A DNA stretch of 64,000 nt. Source: JAHDDW01 sp964648795 (GTDB taxonomy: Bacteria > Actinomycetota > Acidimicrobiia > Acidimicrobiales > SZUA-35). Both the position numbers and the translations under genes were made by a program. The DNA is taken from assembly GCA_964648795.1 (NCBI GenBank), contig CAZYMB010000006.1, positions 1-64,000 on the forward strand, written 5' to 3'. The notes beneath the pieces were generated by a model. It did not search any database, was not told where the DNA came from, and saw only the letters and a list, made by a program, of their open reading frames with translations. Each line of letters starts with the position of its first letter. The first letter of the stretch is position 1. This document shows, one piece after another, positions 17,097-26,426 of the stretch.

Positions 17097-17921
17097 ATGC
17101 AAACAGTAGCTGACTACGAAATAACTGAAGAACTCGGCGAAGACGGAATCTTTCGGTATTACAGAGCGACCCCTCCAGATCGGCTAAAACAGTCTTCTTC
17201 AGTTCGGTTGAGGCTTCTAAAACGACAAATCGGCGAAGCCGCTATTAGCCGACTGTCGAAACACTTAGGGATTATCCGAAACGCCAATGAAGAGAAGTTC
17301 TTAAGAGACATCGAAGTTATCCAGGACGCAAATGTTATGGCAATTTCGGGTGAGGACTCAATGCTTGGGACACTCGCTGATCCTGCTCCAGATCTAGACC
17401 GAACAGATGTGCTTCGGATTGTGGCCGAAGCCCTCCAAAGTCTTGATGAACTTCATCAGCTCGGAATCACCCACAATGACATTCGACCGCAAAATATTCG
17501 ACTCGATTCTGATCGAGCTAAACTCTCAAACCCTGGAGTACTTCAAATAATTAACCAGGGGCAAACTCTGCCAGGCACTCACAGCCAAATCCCAGTTGAA
17601 TACACCCACCCTGACCTTGTAAGAGGTCGACTCCCCGATCGCAAAACTGACCTATGGGCTATGGGCGTAACCCTCCACCGTGCACTTTCTGGAAACTCAG
17701 TATTCCCACAAGCACCGACCACGTCTTTATTAAACACACTCAGGCACATGCAAATCCAGGGACCAACACTGTCGCCCAGCCTGACCCCTGAAGAACAAGA
17801 AATAATTACTCGCATGCTTGGAATCAACGGAACTGAAATGAGTGCCGTTGACACACTTGTAGATCTAATTGAAAAAGCAGCCGCCAGCTTAGAAACGGAG
17901 AATGATGATGTCGAAGCTTAA
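17097..17921 (+). CDS. Ser/Thr protein kinase-like protein, probable pseudokinase
   Basis: A 274-residue protein with a eukaryotic-type kinase fold but damaged catalysis. Recognisable parts are a degenerate glycine loop ELGEDGIFRYYRA, the catalytic-loop equivalent THNDIRPQNIRL (His126, Asp128, Asn133) and a C-lobe DLWAMGVTLHRALSG. The metal-binding DFG is replaced by NPG (145-147), and no clear VAIK lysine is visible in the beta-3 strand (VRLRLLK). No membrane helix or sensor domain follows. It overlaps an FHA-domain gene, so the two likely act together in phosphothreonine-linked signalling, the kinase part perhaps as a scaffold. Confidence 0.75.
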   Translation: MQTVADYEITEELGEDGIFRYYRATPPDRLKQSSSVRLRLLKRQIGEAAISRLSKHLGIIRNANEEKFLRDIEVIQDANVMAISGEDSMLGTLADPAPDLDRTDVLRIVAEALQSLDELHQLGITHNDIRPQNIRLDSDRAKLSNPGVLQIINQGQTLPGTHSQIPVEYTHPDLVRGRLPDRKTDLWAMGVTLHRALSGNSVFPQAPTTSLLNTLRHMQIQGPTLSPSLTPEEQEIITRMLGINGTEMSAVDTLVDLIEKAAASLETENDDVEA

Positions 17922-19026
17922 TTCCTATGATTGTGGAATCCATCGAGGACCGGGTGCTGTGGCAAGGTTTTCAAGCGCCTGCATGGTGACCCCCGGTTCA
18001 GCCAACGACTTCGAGGCTCTGTCTTCTATGTACGGACAAATCAATGAGCTATCGACAAGCAGCCAAATCAAAGAAGTGATCCGCTCACACTCTGAGAAGC
18101 TCCAGATTTTTGCAGCAGTTGTCGTTGACGGTGACTCGGCTACTGCTTTCCGTAGAGGCGCTATGGACATAGAAGTTGGAGGAACCCAACTCGATTTCCA
18201 GCCTGGTACCGAAGAGCAGACAATTCAACCGTTCGTCGATGGTTCCAGAATTGAGATTTTTGCGACCGAGGCGACCACTAGAGGCCCAGTAGCTCCTTAC
18301 AACCTGACCACCGGAATCGTCCCAGGTGCTGGAATCTCTATGACTCCTGCCGAATTCGACAAGTACCCAAATGCTGCATCAACAGACACAGAGGCTAAGC
18401 CAGATCAGGAAGTTTCTGATGTTGGGGCTATTCTGCAAAACGATATTGATCCTCAAGATGAAACCGACAATGGTGATGTAGTCATGGAACTCGATGAATC
18501 AGACGATTCGACTGATGAATCTTTGGACCAGGCTTCACAAGACGACAGTGAAGCTATCGACGAGGCCTTTCACAATATCGTGCTAGCTGAAATGCCCAGC
18601 ACCGAGCTTCCTCCCCTCGCTGAAATCACCGCTAAGAACAACCCAATAGACTCAACCGGTTTCATTATCTTTGACGATGGCATGACCTACGGTTTGAACC
18701 GTTCATACACAATAGGTCGTAACCCAGAAACCGGTGAAGGATTCGAACCTCTCAAGATTTCTACAGGCAATGAAACCATTTCAAGAAACCACGCTACTAT
18801 TAGCGTCGACGGGCCTCGGGTTTCTATCACCGACCTTGGTTCCACCAACGGAACATTCATCTGGAACGCCGTTAATCAAGCATGGAACCAACTAGAGCCT
18901 AATTCTTCAGTAGATATAGAACCAGGAACTACCGTTGCCCTAGGGCGTAGGGCGTTCGTGTTCGAGGGAGTTCAGTCTGACCCACGGTCTTACGAAGAAC
19001 CTCACGAAATGCCAATTAAAGACTGA
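17908..19026 (+). CDS. FHA domain protein
   Basis: Three ATG codons in a row open the frame (17902, 17905, 17908); GGAG at 17897-17900 is best spaced for the third, giving 372 residues. The N-terminal 110 residues (LQIFAAVVVDGDSATAFRRG) look like the alpha/beta domain that often precedes FHA in actinobacteria. A long acidic Asp/Glu-rich linker (about 160-230) follows, then an FHA domain with YTIGRNPE, SRNHATISVDG and ITDLGSTNGTFIW. FHA binds phosphothreonine. It overlaps the pseudokinase gene by 14 bp, and its 3' end overlaps convergent mfd by 25 bp. Confidence 0.85.
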   Translation: MSKLNSYDCGIHRGPGAVARFSSACMVTPGSANDFEALSSMYGQINELSTSSQIKEVIRSHSEKLQIFAAVVVDGDSATAFRRGAMDIEVGGTQLDFQPGTEEQTIQPFVDGSRIEIFATEATTRGPVAPYNLTTGIVPGAGISMTPAEFDKYPNAASTDTEAKPDQEVSDVGAILQNDIDPQDETDNGDVVMELDESDDSTDESLDQASQDDSEAIDEAFHNIVLAEMPSTELPPLAEITAKNNPIDSTGFIIFDDGMTYGLNRSYTIGRNPETGEGFEPLKISTGNETISRNHATISVDGPRVSITDLGSTNGTFIWNAVNQAWNQLEPNSSVDIEPGTTVALGRRAFVFEGVQSDPRSYEEPHEMPIKD

Positions 19027-22000
19027 ACAATCTCATAAGCATCGTTAGTTTGATCTGAGTCGCTCAACCCTATATCCACATAGGCGCTTTGGTTTTCGTT
19101 AGCTTCTCGTATTTCGCTTCCCGGGTATAGTCGCTTAAGTCTCAGCTGAACGCTCACTGGTATTTCGAGATCGTTGAGTCGGATAAAGGCTTCTGGGCCT
19201 CCTAAGCCTGGACCAGAACGATAGGTGACCGCTGAAACATTGTGGTGTGTCACAAGAACTCGGAGTTTGGCTAGTTCTACTAGCATCACAGCCTGTTCCG
19301 GAACTTCGCCGAACCGGTCTTTCCATTCTGAATTTAACTGCTCAAGTTCGTCAATAGATGTGGCTTCAGCCAGGCGCCTGTAGCTCTGGATTCGTGCGCT
19401 TTCAGTAGAGATAAATGTTTCCGGCAGGAAGGCATCTACCGGTAGATCAATTGAAACTGGAACTTCTGGAGTCGTATCATTGCCCTTAAGTTCTTCTATG
19501 GCATCAGTGACAAGCTGACAGTACAAGTCATAACCAACAGAGGCTATATGGCCCGACTGACCAGTTCCCAAAAGGTTGCCAGCTCCACGAATCTCTAAGT
19601 CTCTCATCGCTATCTTAAACCCGGCACCGAGCTCTGTAGCTTCACCAATAGTGGTTAAGCGTTTGTGGGCCAGTTCAGGGACTGCTCTGTCTGGGACTGT
19701 CAGCAAGTATGCGTAGGCTCGTTGGCCTGAGCGACCGACTCTTCCTCTAAGTTGATGAAGTTGGCCCAATCCAAGGTTTTCTGAGTTGTCGACAATCAGA
19801 GTATTCACCGTAGGCATGTCGATGCCTGATTCGATAATTGTTGTGCACACCAGGACATCAAACTTTCCATCCCAGAATTCTGTCACTATTGATTCGAGTT
19901 GAGTTTCATCCATCTGCCCGTGAGCAATTGCCACTCGAGCCTCTGGGACTAACTCGCGTATTCTTCTTGCCTCAATTTCGATACTGCGTACTCGGTTGTG
20001 AACATAGAACACTTGGCCTTCGCGTAACAGCTCCCGACGAATCGCTTCTGAGATAATCCGTTCATCTTTAGGGCCGACATGAGTGGCGATTGGTTGTCGG
20101 TCAAGGGGCGGAGTATTTAGTACTGATAAGTCTCGAATGCCGGTGAGGCTGAGTTCAAGTGTTCTAGGAATTGGGGTGGCCGAAAGCGTTAGTACATCAA
20201 CTTCGTGGCTTTGTTCTTTAATTTTCTCTTTGTGACTAACACCGAATCGCTGTTCCTCATCAACAACCAATAACCCCAAGTCACCATATTTGATGTCTGC
20301 TGAAAGCAAGCGATGCGTACCTATCAGAATGTCTAGATCACCAATGGCTGCTAAGTCAGCTAAACGCTTGTTCTCAGCTGCAGAGTTAAATCGACTCAAT
20401 ACTCCAATCTTGATTGGGTATTGGGCTAGCCGTTCTGTAAAGGTTTGATAGTGCTGACGAGCAAGTAACGTCGTCGGGGCTAGCAACGCAGCTTGCTTGC
20501 CCCCTTGAACTGCTTTAAACATTGCACGCAACGCAATCTCAGTCTTACCGAAGCCCACGTCTCCGACCACTAAGCGGTCCATTGGTTTATCGGTTTCCAT
20601 GTCCGATTTAACTTCTTCGATCGCTGCTGCCTGATCCGGCGTTAGCTCATACTCGAATGCCTCTTCAATCTCGGCTTGCCAGGGGGTGTCCGCCTCAAAC
20701 TGGTGTCCTCGCGTGGTGACACGCTTCTGATATAGAACTACTAACTCCTGAGCAATTCGGGCAACTTCGGTTTGGACTTTTCGCTTAGTCTTAGCAAAAT
20801 CCGAGCCACCTAACTTATTAAGCTTTGGATCATCGGTCGCTGCGTAGTGTCTGATTAAGTCGATCTGGTCAGTCGGCAGATACAGCTTATCGTCGCCAGC
20901 ATAGGCCAACTGCAGGTAGTCACCTTCGTGGCCAGCTGCAACCTTTGTAACAATGCCTTCGAAGCGTCCCACACCGTGTGTGTAGTGAACGACTAGATCG
21001 CCTTTTTGTAGCTCATCGAGATCTCGAGACTTTTGACCTTCAGTTTTACTGCGTGCCCGAGAACGGCGTCTTCCTCCGAAGTCGGCGTCGCAAATAAACG
21101 CTAGTCCAGCTTCTCTAGAGTAGAAGCCGGACTCGAAGTCACCCTTAATAATCGAGTTGGCCTTCAGCTCAAGACCAGTGGCCTTTGACTTTGCAACATC
21201 GATACCCCAGTTGCTCAAAGTTCGTGCTAATCGTTCAATTCCCGCGTCAGTCAATGAAGCTGCCACAACCAGAGGACTATCTTCAACTGCAGCAAGAACA
21301 CCCTCTTGCAAAGCTTCGCCAGCCGGTGGCCAAGCAATAAGATCTACGTGATTTGGTTCGTCTCTGCCCTCAGCAATTGTAGGCATTGCATCCACTGAGA
21401 TTCTTCGACCCTTGGAACTCCATTGCAGACTTTCATAGCCTTGATAGTTAAGAGTCTCAGATAAGGCGAAGTCTTCTGCCTCCCAGCTTTTGCTCAGAGT
21501 CGTTCCGATTTCTCGTTCAGAGTCTTGAATCTCGACAATGCGCTCCTTGACTCGCAGCGGGTCAATCTCAACCAAGAGAGCTGAACTACCAAATAGTTCG
21601 CTCAATACAGTCGGCTCATCCACAACCCAGGCAATCCAAGACTCCATGCCGTCAAAGAACTCACCGTTTTGGAACCTTGACCAGTGTTCTGCACCCCAAG
21701 GAGCGCTAGACATCAACTCTTTTGCGTTGGCCACAACATTGGCGTTTGGCATTAGTTCACGGCAAGGATAGAACTCGGCTGACTCAACATTGCTTCCGGC
21801 AAGCTGATCGGCGGTAGAAAACTCAACGAGACGCTCGATTTGATCACCCCACAAATCGATTCTTACAGGCGTTCGGGAAGTAGAGCCAAACACGTCCACA
21901 ATCGAGCCTCGAACCGAGAACTCTCCCGGCCGCTCAACAAGAGCCGTTCGTTTGTATCCAAATTCGACTAAGGACTCGGCCAGCACATTTACGTCAATCT

Positions 22001-22421
22001 CGCCGTCTGCTGAAATAGTTATTGGCTCACGATTCGGGTCTGCAGCAAATACTTGGACAACACTCTTTGCAGACGAAACAACAACATCGAGTTGCCCTTG
22101 ACCCAGGTGATGCAGAGTCTTGGCCCGTTGACCCATAATTGGTATTGATGGGCTAATTCTCTCAAACGGCAAAGTATCGCTGTCAGGGTAAAGACCAACC
22201 CGCTCTTGTCCCAACCAATCTTTGAGTTCTCGACTTAGGCGTTCAGCTTCTAATGCGCTGGCAGTCACAACTAAACTGGGTTCTGTTCCAAGCTGATCCA
22301 CAAGAGTCGCTACTGTTAGTGACTGAGCAGAACTAGGGGTGCTCAACCTGTCACTTTGGCGACCAACGACTCTAGAAACTGCAACACAGTTGGCCCAGCG
22401 CTCTATTACACTTTGTGTCAT
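19002..22421 (-). CDS. mfd: Transcription-repair coupling factor Mfd
   Basis: A 1139-residue ATP-dependent translocase that removes stalled RNA polymerase and recruits UvrA. Domains in order: UvrB-like N-terminal module (about 1-330), the RNA polymerase interacting domain (DLDELQKGDLVVHYTHGVGR), a RecG-like helicase with Walker A GDVGFGKTEIALRAMF, Walker B VVDEEQRFGV and SATPIPRT, QLRGRVGRSGQRAYAYLL, and the TRCF C-terminal domain. Full length for the family. It begins 15 bp after pth ends. Confidence 0.97.
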   Translation of the reverse strand: MTQSVIERWANCVAVSRVVGRQSDRLSTPSSAQSLTVATLVDQLGTEPSLVVTASALEAERLSRELKDWLGQERVGLYPDSDTLPFERISPSIPIMGQRAKTLHHLGQGQLDVVVSSAKSVVQVFAADPNREPITISADGEIDVNVLAESLVEFGYKRTALVERPGEFSVRGSIVDVFGSTSRTPVRIDLWGDQIERLVEFSTADQLAGSNVESAEFYPCRELMPNANVVANAKELMSSAPWGAEHWSRFQNGEFFDGMESWIAWVVDEPTVLSELFGSSALLVEIDPLRVKERIVEIQDSEREIGTTLSKSWEAEDFALSETLNYQGYESLQWSSKGRRISVDAMPTIAEGRDEPNHVDLIAWPPAGEALQEGVLAAVEDSPLVVAASLTDAGIERLARTLSNWGIDVAKSKATGLELKANSIIKGDFESGFYSREAGLAFICDADFGGRRRSRARSKTEGQKSRDLDELQKGDLVVHYTHGVGRFEGIVTKVAAGHEGDYLQLAYAGDDKLYLPTDQIDLIRHYAATDDPKLNKLGGSDFAKTKRKVQTEVARIAQELVVLYQKRVTTRGHQFEADTPWQAEIEEAFEYELTPDQAAAIEEVKSDMETDKPMDRLVVGDVGFGKTEIALRAMFKAVQGGKQAALLAPTTLLARQHYQTFTERLAQYPIKIGVLSRFNSAAENKRLADLAAIGDLDILIGTHRLLSADIKYGDLGLLVVDEEQRFGVSHKEKIKEQSHEVDVLTLSATPIPRTLELSLTGIRDLSVLNTPPLDRQPIATHVGPKDERIISEAIRRELLREGQVFYVHNRVRSIEIEARRIRELVPEARVAIAHGQMDETQLESIVTEFWDGKFDVLVCTTIIESGIDMPTVNTLIVDNSENLGLGQLHQLRGRVGRSGQRAYAYLLTVPDRAVPELAHKRLTTIGEATELGAGFKIAMRDLEIRGAGNLLGTGQSGHIASVGYDLYCQLVTDAIEELKGNDTTPEVPVSIDLPVDAFLPETFISTESARIQSYRRLAEATSIDELEQLNSEWKDRFGEVPEQAVMLVELAKLRVLVTHHNVSAVTYRSGPGLGGPEAFIRLNDLEIPVSVQLRLKRLYPGSEIREANENQSAYVDIGLSDSDQTNDAYEIVQSLIGIS

Positions 22422-22435
22422 TAGAGACTCAACCC

Positions 22436-23044
22436 TTACTTGGCGTTTACTTGCGCCATAGCTTTTTCAACGCTGCCGGTGTCAATGACAATATCAATGG
22501 CTTGTTGGGCTAGGAGTTGGCCATCTTGTATCAAAGCGGTTTCACCTGGTCGTGGTTTAGCGAGCACGTAGTCAGATACTTGACCCGAATGTTGCGGTCG
22601 GTCGATTCCGATGCGAAGCCGTGAGAACTGGTCTGTCTTTAGATGCTGCTTAACAGACTTAAGACCGTTGTGACCTGCCATTCCTCCACCAGTCTTAAGT
22701 TTGACTGTTCCAGCAGGAAGATCTAGCTCATCATGGACTATAACTATTCTCTCTGGGTCAGAGATCTTGAATTTAGAAACGAGGTTTCCTAAGGCTTTGC
22801 CTGATTCATTCATAAAAGTCTCTGGGATAGCAATGACAGAAAGGCCAGAACCTGTTTTGTGTCTAGCGAATCTTGCCACACCAACTTTGGCAAACGAGTA
22901 CTGCTGAGATTGCGCAAAACTCTCGATCGCTTCGGCGCCTAGGTTGTGTCGGGTATCAGAATACTTCAAACCTGGATTGCCTAAACCGACGAATAGGAAG
23001 TCTACTTCTTCGGTGGATTTAAACTTGCCGAGCAATTTGCCCAT
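22436..23044 (-). CDS. pth: Peptidyl-tRNA hydrolase
   Basis: A 202-residue enzyme that frees tRNA from peptidyl-tRNA dropped by ribosomes. Family blocks FVGLGNPGLKYSDTRHNLG (with the catalytic His in TRHN), FMNESGKA, VHDELDLPAGTVKLK and GGMAGHNGLKSV are intact. A short extra N-terminus (GKLLGKFKSTEE) precedes the core, so translation might instead begin slightly downstream. Next to rplY/ctc as in many bacteria. Confidence 0.95.
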   Translation of the reverse strand: MGKLLGKFKSTEEVDFLFVGLGNPGLKYSDTRHNLGAEAIESFAQSQQYSFAKVGVARFARHKTGSGLSVIAIPETFMNESGKALGNLVSKFKISDPERIVIVHDELDLPAGTVKLKTGGGMAGHNGLKSVKQHLKTDQFSRLRIGIDRPQHSGQVSDYVLAKPRPGETALIQDGQLLAQQAIDIVIDTGSVEKAMAQVNAK

Positions 23045-23049
23045 GGCAG

Positions 23050-23760
23050 TTATTCGGAGCTGCCTTCAACCTCGCCAGATGATTCGCCCTCACCAGAGCC
23101 TTCAGCGCCACCTTCACCTTCAGCACCCTCGGCTCCTGCAGCGCCCTCAACGCCTTCAGCGCCCTCAACGCCATCAACAACAGCTGCTGGCTCTTCGACT
23201 TCTCTAGGCACATAAGGAGAAGCTACTGAGATTTCGTCGGCGATAGCAGCGACAACACCTTCTGGAAGGTCTAGATCTGCGACACTTATAGAACTGTCCA
23301 AAGTCAGGCTAGTGACATCTGCCTCGATAACGGTTGGAACAGACCCAGGTAGAGATTCGATTTCAAGCTCGAATAGGTTCTGCTCGATAAGACCACCATC
23401 GTTGGTAACACCTGAATCGTCACCAATAAGTTTCAGCGGAACGCTCACTCGAATCGTCTGATTTGGATCGACACGAAGGAAGTCTGCATGAGTTACAACT
23501 CGTTTGATTGGATCGCGTTGCACGTCTCTTACGATGACAGTTTCTGAATCTTTGCCGTCAACATCTAATGAGAATACAGTGTTCATTCCCTGAGGGCCCT
23601 TTAACGTGTCTCGGAGTTCTGCATAAGAAACTGATACAGCGACCGGGTCACTATCGAGTCCGTATAGGACGCCAGGTATTTGGCCTTCTGCTCGAAGCCG
23701 ACGAGCTGGACCTGAGCCTACTCCGCGTGCCGATGATGCTTGTACTGTTTGTTGAGCCAT
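23050..23760 (-). CDS. rplY: 50S ribosomal protein bL25 (CTC form) with acidic low-complexity tail
   Basis: A 236-residue general-stress-type L25 that binds 5S rRNA. The N-terminal domain has GSGPARRLRAEGQIPGVLYG, then the TL5/CTC beta domain (VTHADFLRVDPNQTIRVSVP). The last 45 residues are a Gly/Glu/Ala repeat (VEGAEGVEGAAGAEGAEGEG), a common disordered tail in this family. AAGGATTAATA precedes the ATG. It lies between prs and pth. Confidence 0.93.
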   Translation of the reverse strand: MAQQTVQASSARGVGSGPARRLRAEGQIPGVLYGLDSDPVAVSVSYAELRDTLKGPQGMNTVFSLDVDGKDSETVIVRDVQRDPIKRVVTHADFLRVDPNQTIRVSVPLKLIGDDSGVTNDGGLIEQNLFELEIESLPGSVPTVIEADVTSLTLDSSISVADLDLPEGVVAAIADEISVASPYVPREVEEPAAVVDGVEGAEGVEGAAGAEGAEGEGGAEGSGEGESSGEVEGSSE

Positions 23761-23884
23761 TATTAATCCTTATCAGCCGAGTAGCGGAACTACTTGGTGC
23801 GACCAACTAGCCTATCTGGCTTTCGTCGGACTCCATACCAACTACGGATACGTTTCAGGCGCACTTTTGTGGGTTCTGAGGCGA

Positions 23885-24865
23885 CTAATTGTGATTTAGC
23901 CCATCAAAAATATGGCTCACTGATGTGTCCTCAAAAACAGCCCTAATTGCGTCGGCTAGAATGTCCGCAATACTGAGAACTTCAAGCTTGTCGAAACGCT
24001 TTTCTGATGGCAGCGGCAAGGTGTCAGTAACAAGCACTTTTTCGAATTCTGAGTTCTTTAAGCGGTCAATCGCCGGCCCTGAGAATAGCCCGTGAGTCGC
24101 ACCACCAATTACTGACGTGGCACCTTTCTTCATTAACAGTTCTGCACCTTGGCAGATTGTTCCTGCGGTATCGATCATGTCGTCGATCATGACGCAGCGC
24201 TTACCTTTGACCTTACCTACGATGGTCTTTGCTTCGGTTTCGTTCTTTCTTCCCTTAACACGACGCTTGTGAATAATTGCCAATGAAGCATCAAGTTGCT
24301 GGGCATAACGCTCAGCAACTTTTACTCGACCAGCATCAGGTGAAACAACTACAAGGTCTTCGCCTTCTTCTTTAAGGCGGTCAATCAGAATCGGCATTGC
24401 GGTTAAGTGATCTACTGGGCCATCGAAGAAACCTTGAATCTGGCCAGTATGTAAGTCGACAGATACTAGTCTCGACGCACCTGCAGCTTTAAACATGTCA
24501 GCTAACAATCGCGCTGTGATTGGTTCACGCCCTTCTGACTTTCGATCTTGTCGACAATACCCGTAGAACGGAATTACTGCAGTAATGCGTTTTGCTGAAG
24601 CTCGCCTTGCCGCATCAACCATTATTAGATGTTCCATGATTGCGTCGTTAACGCTTCGGCCATCTAGCTCACCGTGGGTCTGAACAATAAATACATCAGA
24701 GCCGCGAACTGACTCTCCGAACTGACAATGTGTCTCACCACTTAAGAACTGGCTCAAACGAGCTTCCGTTACCTCTATACCTAAGCTCTTGGCGATCTTT
24801 TCGGTTAACTCAACGCTCTGGCGGCCTGAGAACAGATGCAACTTCTTAGTTGTTACAACCTTCAT
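23885..24865 (-). CDS. prs: Ribose-phosphate pyrophosphokinase
   Basis: About 326 residues; makes PRPP from ribose-5-phosphate and ATP for nucleotide, histidine and tryptophan synthesis. Motifs include KLHLFSGRQSVELTEKIA, YCRQDRKSEGREPITARL, SVDLHTGQIQGFFDGPVDHL, the PRPP loop VSPDAGRVKVAERYA and CVMIDDMIDTAGTI. The ATG at 24865 has GGAG six bases upstream; the frame extends to 24943 without such support. It follows the GlmU-like gene as glmU-prs does in many bacteria. Confidence 0.95.
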   Translation of the reverse strand: MKVVTTKKLHLFSGRQSVELTEKIAKSLGIEVTEARLSQFLSGETHCQFGESVRGSDVFIVQTHGELDGRSVNDAIMEHLIMVDAARRASAKRITAVIPFYGYCRQDRKSEGREPITARLLADMFKAAGASRLVSVDLHTGQIQGFFDGPVDHLTAMPILIDRLKEEGEDLVVVSPDAGRVKVAERYAQQLDASLAIIHKRRVKGRKNETEAKTIVGKVKGKRCVMIDDMIDTAGTICQGAELLMKKGATSVIGGATHGLFSGPAIDRLKNSEFEKVLVTDTLPLPSEKRFDKLEVLSIADILADAIRAVFEDTSVSHIFDGLNHN

Positions 24866-24972
24866 TGACTCTCCGTATCTGCCAAAGGAAAAGTCTCTGG
24901 CTGGAAGAGTTAAGGATACACGTCTAATTCGAACGCTGCACAATCAATATTGGGAAGACGAACCTGCGGAGC

Positions 24973-25977
24973 CTATGACCCGAAATCTGTTTGCGTTGAA
25001 TCGTCCGCCATTTTGCCGTATTTGATTGAGCAATGAGACAGAGTTGATCCGTTTTCGAGCTTGGTGGAAACCACCTCAGCGAAAGGCCCAACTTGGCAAT
25101 TCTCGCCAATCACAGTTGAACCTGTAATGGTGGTGAATGGCTCAATTCTCGTTCCAGCGCCAACGGTTACTGACAAGTCAATGTGTGTGAGCGCTGGGTT
25201 AACGATTTGAACCCCTGCCTTGGCGAGATTGGCCATCTTGTCTTGTTGAAGATGAGTGCTCAGCTCTCCAAGCTCTTCCGCTGTTGAGATACCTTGGACT
25301 TGTGTTCGCCTGTGTTCCATATCAACGATGTGACATTTGTTACCAGTTTGAGCGACTACTTCTATTAGGTCTTCAACACGAGCATTGGTTGCCATTGGCT
25401 TTGCTCTTCGTACTGTCGGACCGAATAAGTCTGCAGCAAACATATAGAGCGGATATGCCTCAATTAGTTCAGAATCTTCCGATGCAAATGCAAGCGCAGA
25501 TCTAAACGGCGCAACTTCTTGAACCCTACCCTTAGCGTCAGCAACTAGAGCCGTTCCGGAGTCAACATTAGCTGGCCCACCCACTGCAACTGTTACTGCA
25601 GCATTTTGAGCTGAGTGTTCCGAGACTATTTCAGCAACATCTACTGGCTGCAGTAATGGCTGGTTGCCTGCAAGAATCAATAGGTCTGTATCTTCTTTGG
25701 GCGTATCGAGATAGGTAATGATTGCCTCTAAGTGGCTCTCAACTCGATGTGAACCAAGCTGCACCATGGTCACAGGGAAATCGACATTAAGTTCTTTAGT
25801 CGCCGCCATAAAGTTCGGGCTCGAGCCAACACATATGATTTGGTCTACGCCCGCTTCGACAACGGCTTGTAAAGTCAAAGTCAAAACGCTTTGACCACCG
25901 AACTCTTGATCTAGAAAGTCAGATGCGTTTGAACTAAAGGCTTCGGGAACTACGACTGCACAAAGATTTCTTGTCAC
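24973..25977 (-). CDS. Degenerate, truncated GlmU-like protein
   Basis: A 334-residue homologue of the bifunctional GlmU (normally about 450-480), in glmU's usual place before prs. The fold can be followed throughout, but the nucleotide-binding loop LAAGxGTRM is replaced by VVPEAFSSN (9-17), the metal-binding GDxPLL is GNQPLL (104-109), and NTGIY and GEYYLTD are not conserved. The left-handed helix begins around IDLSVTVGAGTRIEPFTTI but ends after about four coils, so the acetyltransferase site is missing. Neither reaction should work. It may have a structural or regulatory role or be decaying. Start is a GTG without an evident ribosome-binding site. Confidence 0.75.
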   Translation of the reverse strand: MTRNLCAVVVPEAFSSNASDFLDQEFGGQSVLTLTLQAVVEAGVDQIICVGSSPNFMAATKELNVDFPVTMVQLGSHRVESHLEAIITYLDTPKEDTDLLILAGNQPLLQPVDVAEIVSEHSAQNAAVTVAVGGPANVDSGTALVADAKGRVQEVAPFRSALAFASEDSELIEAYPLYMFAADLFGPTVRRAKPMATNARVEDLIEVVAQTGNKCHIVDMEHRRTQVQGISTAEELGELSTHLQQDKMANLAKAGVQIVNPALTHIDLSVTVGAGTRIEPFTTITGSTVIGENCQVGPFAEVVSTKLENGSTLSHCSIKYGKMADDSTQTDFGS

Positions 25978-26040
25978 ACATAGTTAATCGGCGAAACGCT
26001 TCTGGTTGTTAGTTCCCGCTTATGATCCTGCTACCCCACA

Positions 26041-26067
26041 GGAGCCGACTGGGAACCAGCCGACCCC
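26041..26067 (-). ncRNA. Possible structured leader hairpin before glmU-like/prs
   Basis: On the minus strand GGGGTCGGCTGG pairs with CCAGTCGGCTCC around a TTC loop: 12 pairs in a row, three of them G-T. It lies in a GC-rich patch of an otherwise AT-rich spacer, about 65 bases before the GlmU-like start, and is not followed by a T-run. It could be a regulatory 5' leader structure; no known class is recognised. Confidence 0.35.
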
Positions 26068-26127
26068 TGCAGTATCGGGGGAGGCTTTTCTATCGGCCCG
26101 AAGTCAGGACCTTTAGCAAAAAGTTGA

Positions 26128-26147
26128 AATTTCTTTAGAAAGAAATT
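26128..26147. repeat. 20-bp palindrome AATTTCTTT-AG-AAAGAAATT
   Basis: A perfect 9-bp inverted repeat with a two-base centre in the spacer between tRNA-Gln and the GlmU-like gene. Too tight to form an RNA loop, so a protein-binding site is more likely. Confidence 0.4.
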
Positions 26148-26206
26148 GACACACGCCAAAAGTAGCTGAAATAGTGAACAAATCGGGTTGAATTTTATTC
26201 TAAAAG

Positions 26207-26279
26207 CTCGCGGGGCAGGGCTCGAACCTGCAACCCCCGGCTTCAAAGGCCGGTGTTCTGCCAGTTGAACTACCCGCGA
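26207..26279 (-). tRNA. tRNA-Gln(UUG)
   Basis: Reverse-strand cloverleaf of 73 bases: acceptor TCGCGGG/CCCGCGA with discriminator G, anticodon stem CCGGC/GCCGG around the loop CTTTGAA (anticodon TTG), and T-arm GCAGG-TTCGAGC-CCTGC. The U1-A72 end and G73 are identity features of tRNA-Gln. CCA is not encoded; the next bases are CTTTT. Confidence 0.95.
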
Positions 26280-26426
26280 AGGTAGTAGTCACACTAATTA
26301 GTGCGTTCGGTGAGTCTAACAGCTCGAAATCAGAACGGAAGAGCAACGTTAGAAATTGAGATAACTGTAAACAAATTCAGATTACGGGTGTCGAAACTGG
26401 CAGTTAGTAGCTAGTCTTTGTCAGGC

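Noticed and set aside
23050..23187. Repetitive Gly/Glu DNA as a tandem repeat or mobile element
   Set aside because: It is the low-complexity acidic tail of bL25, common in the CTC form.
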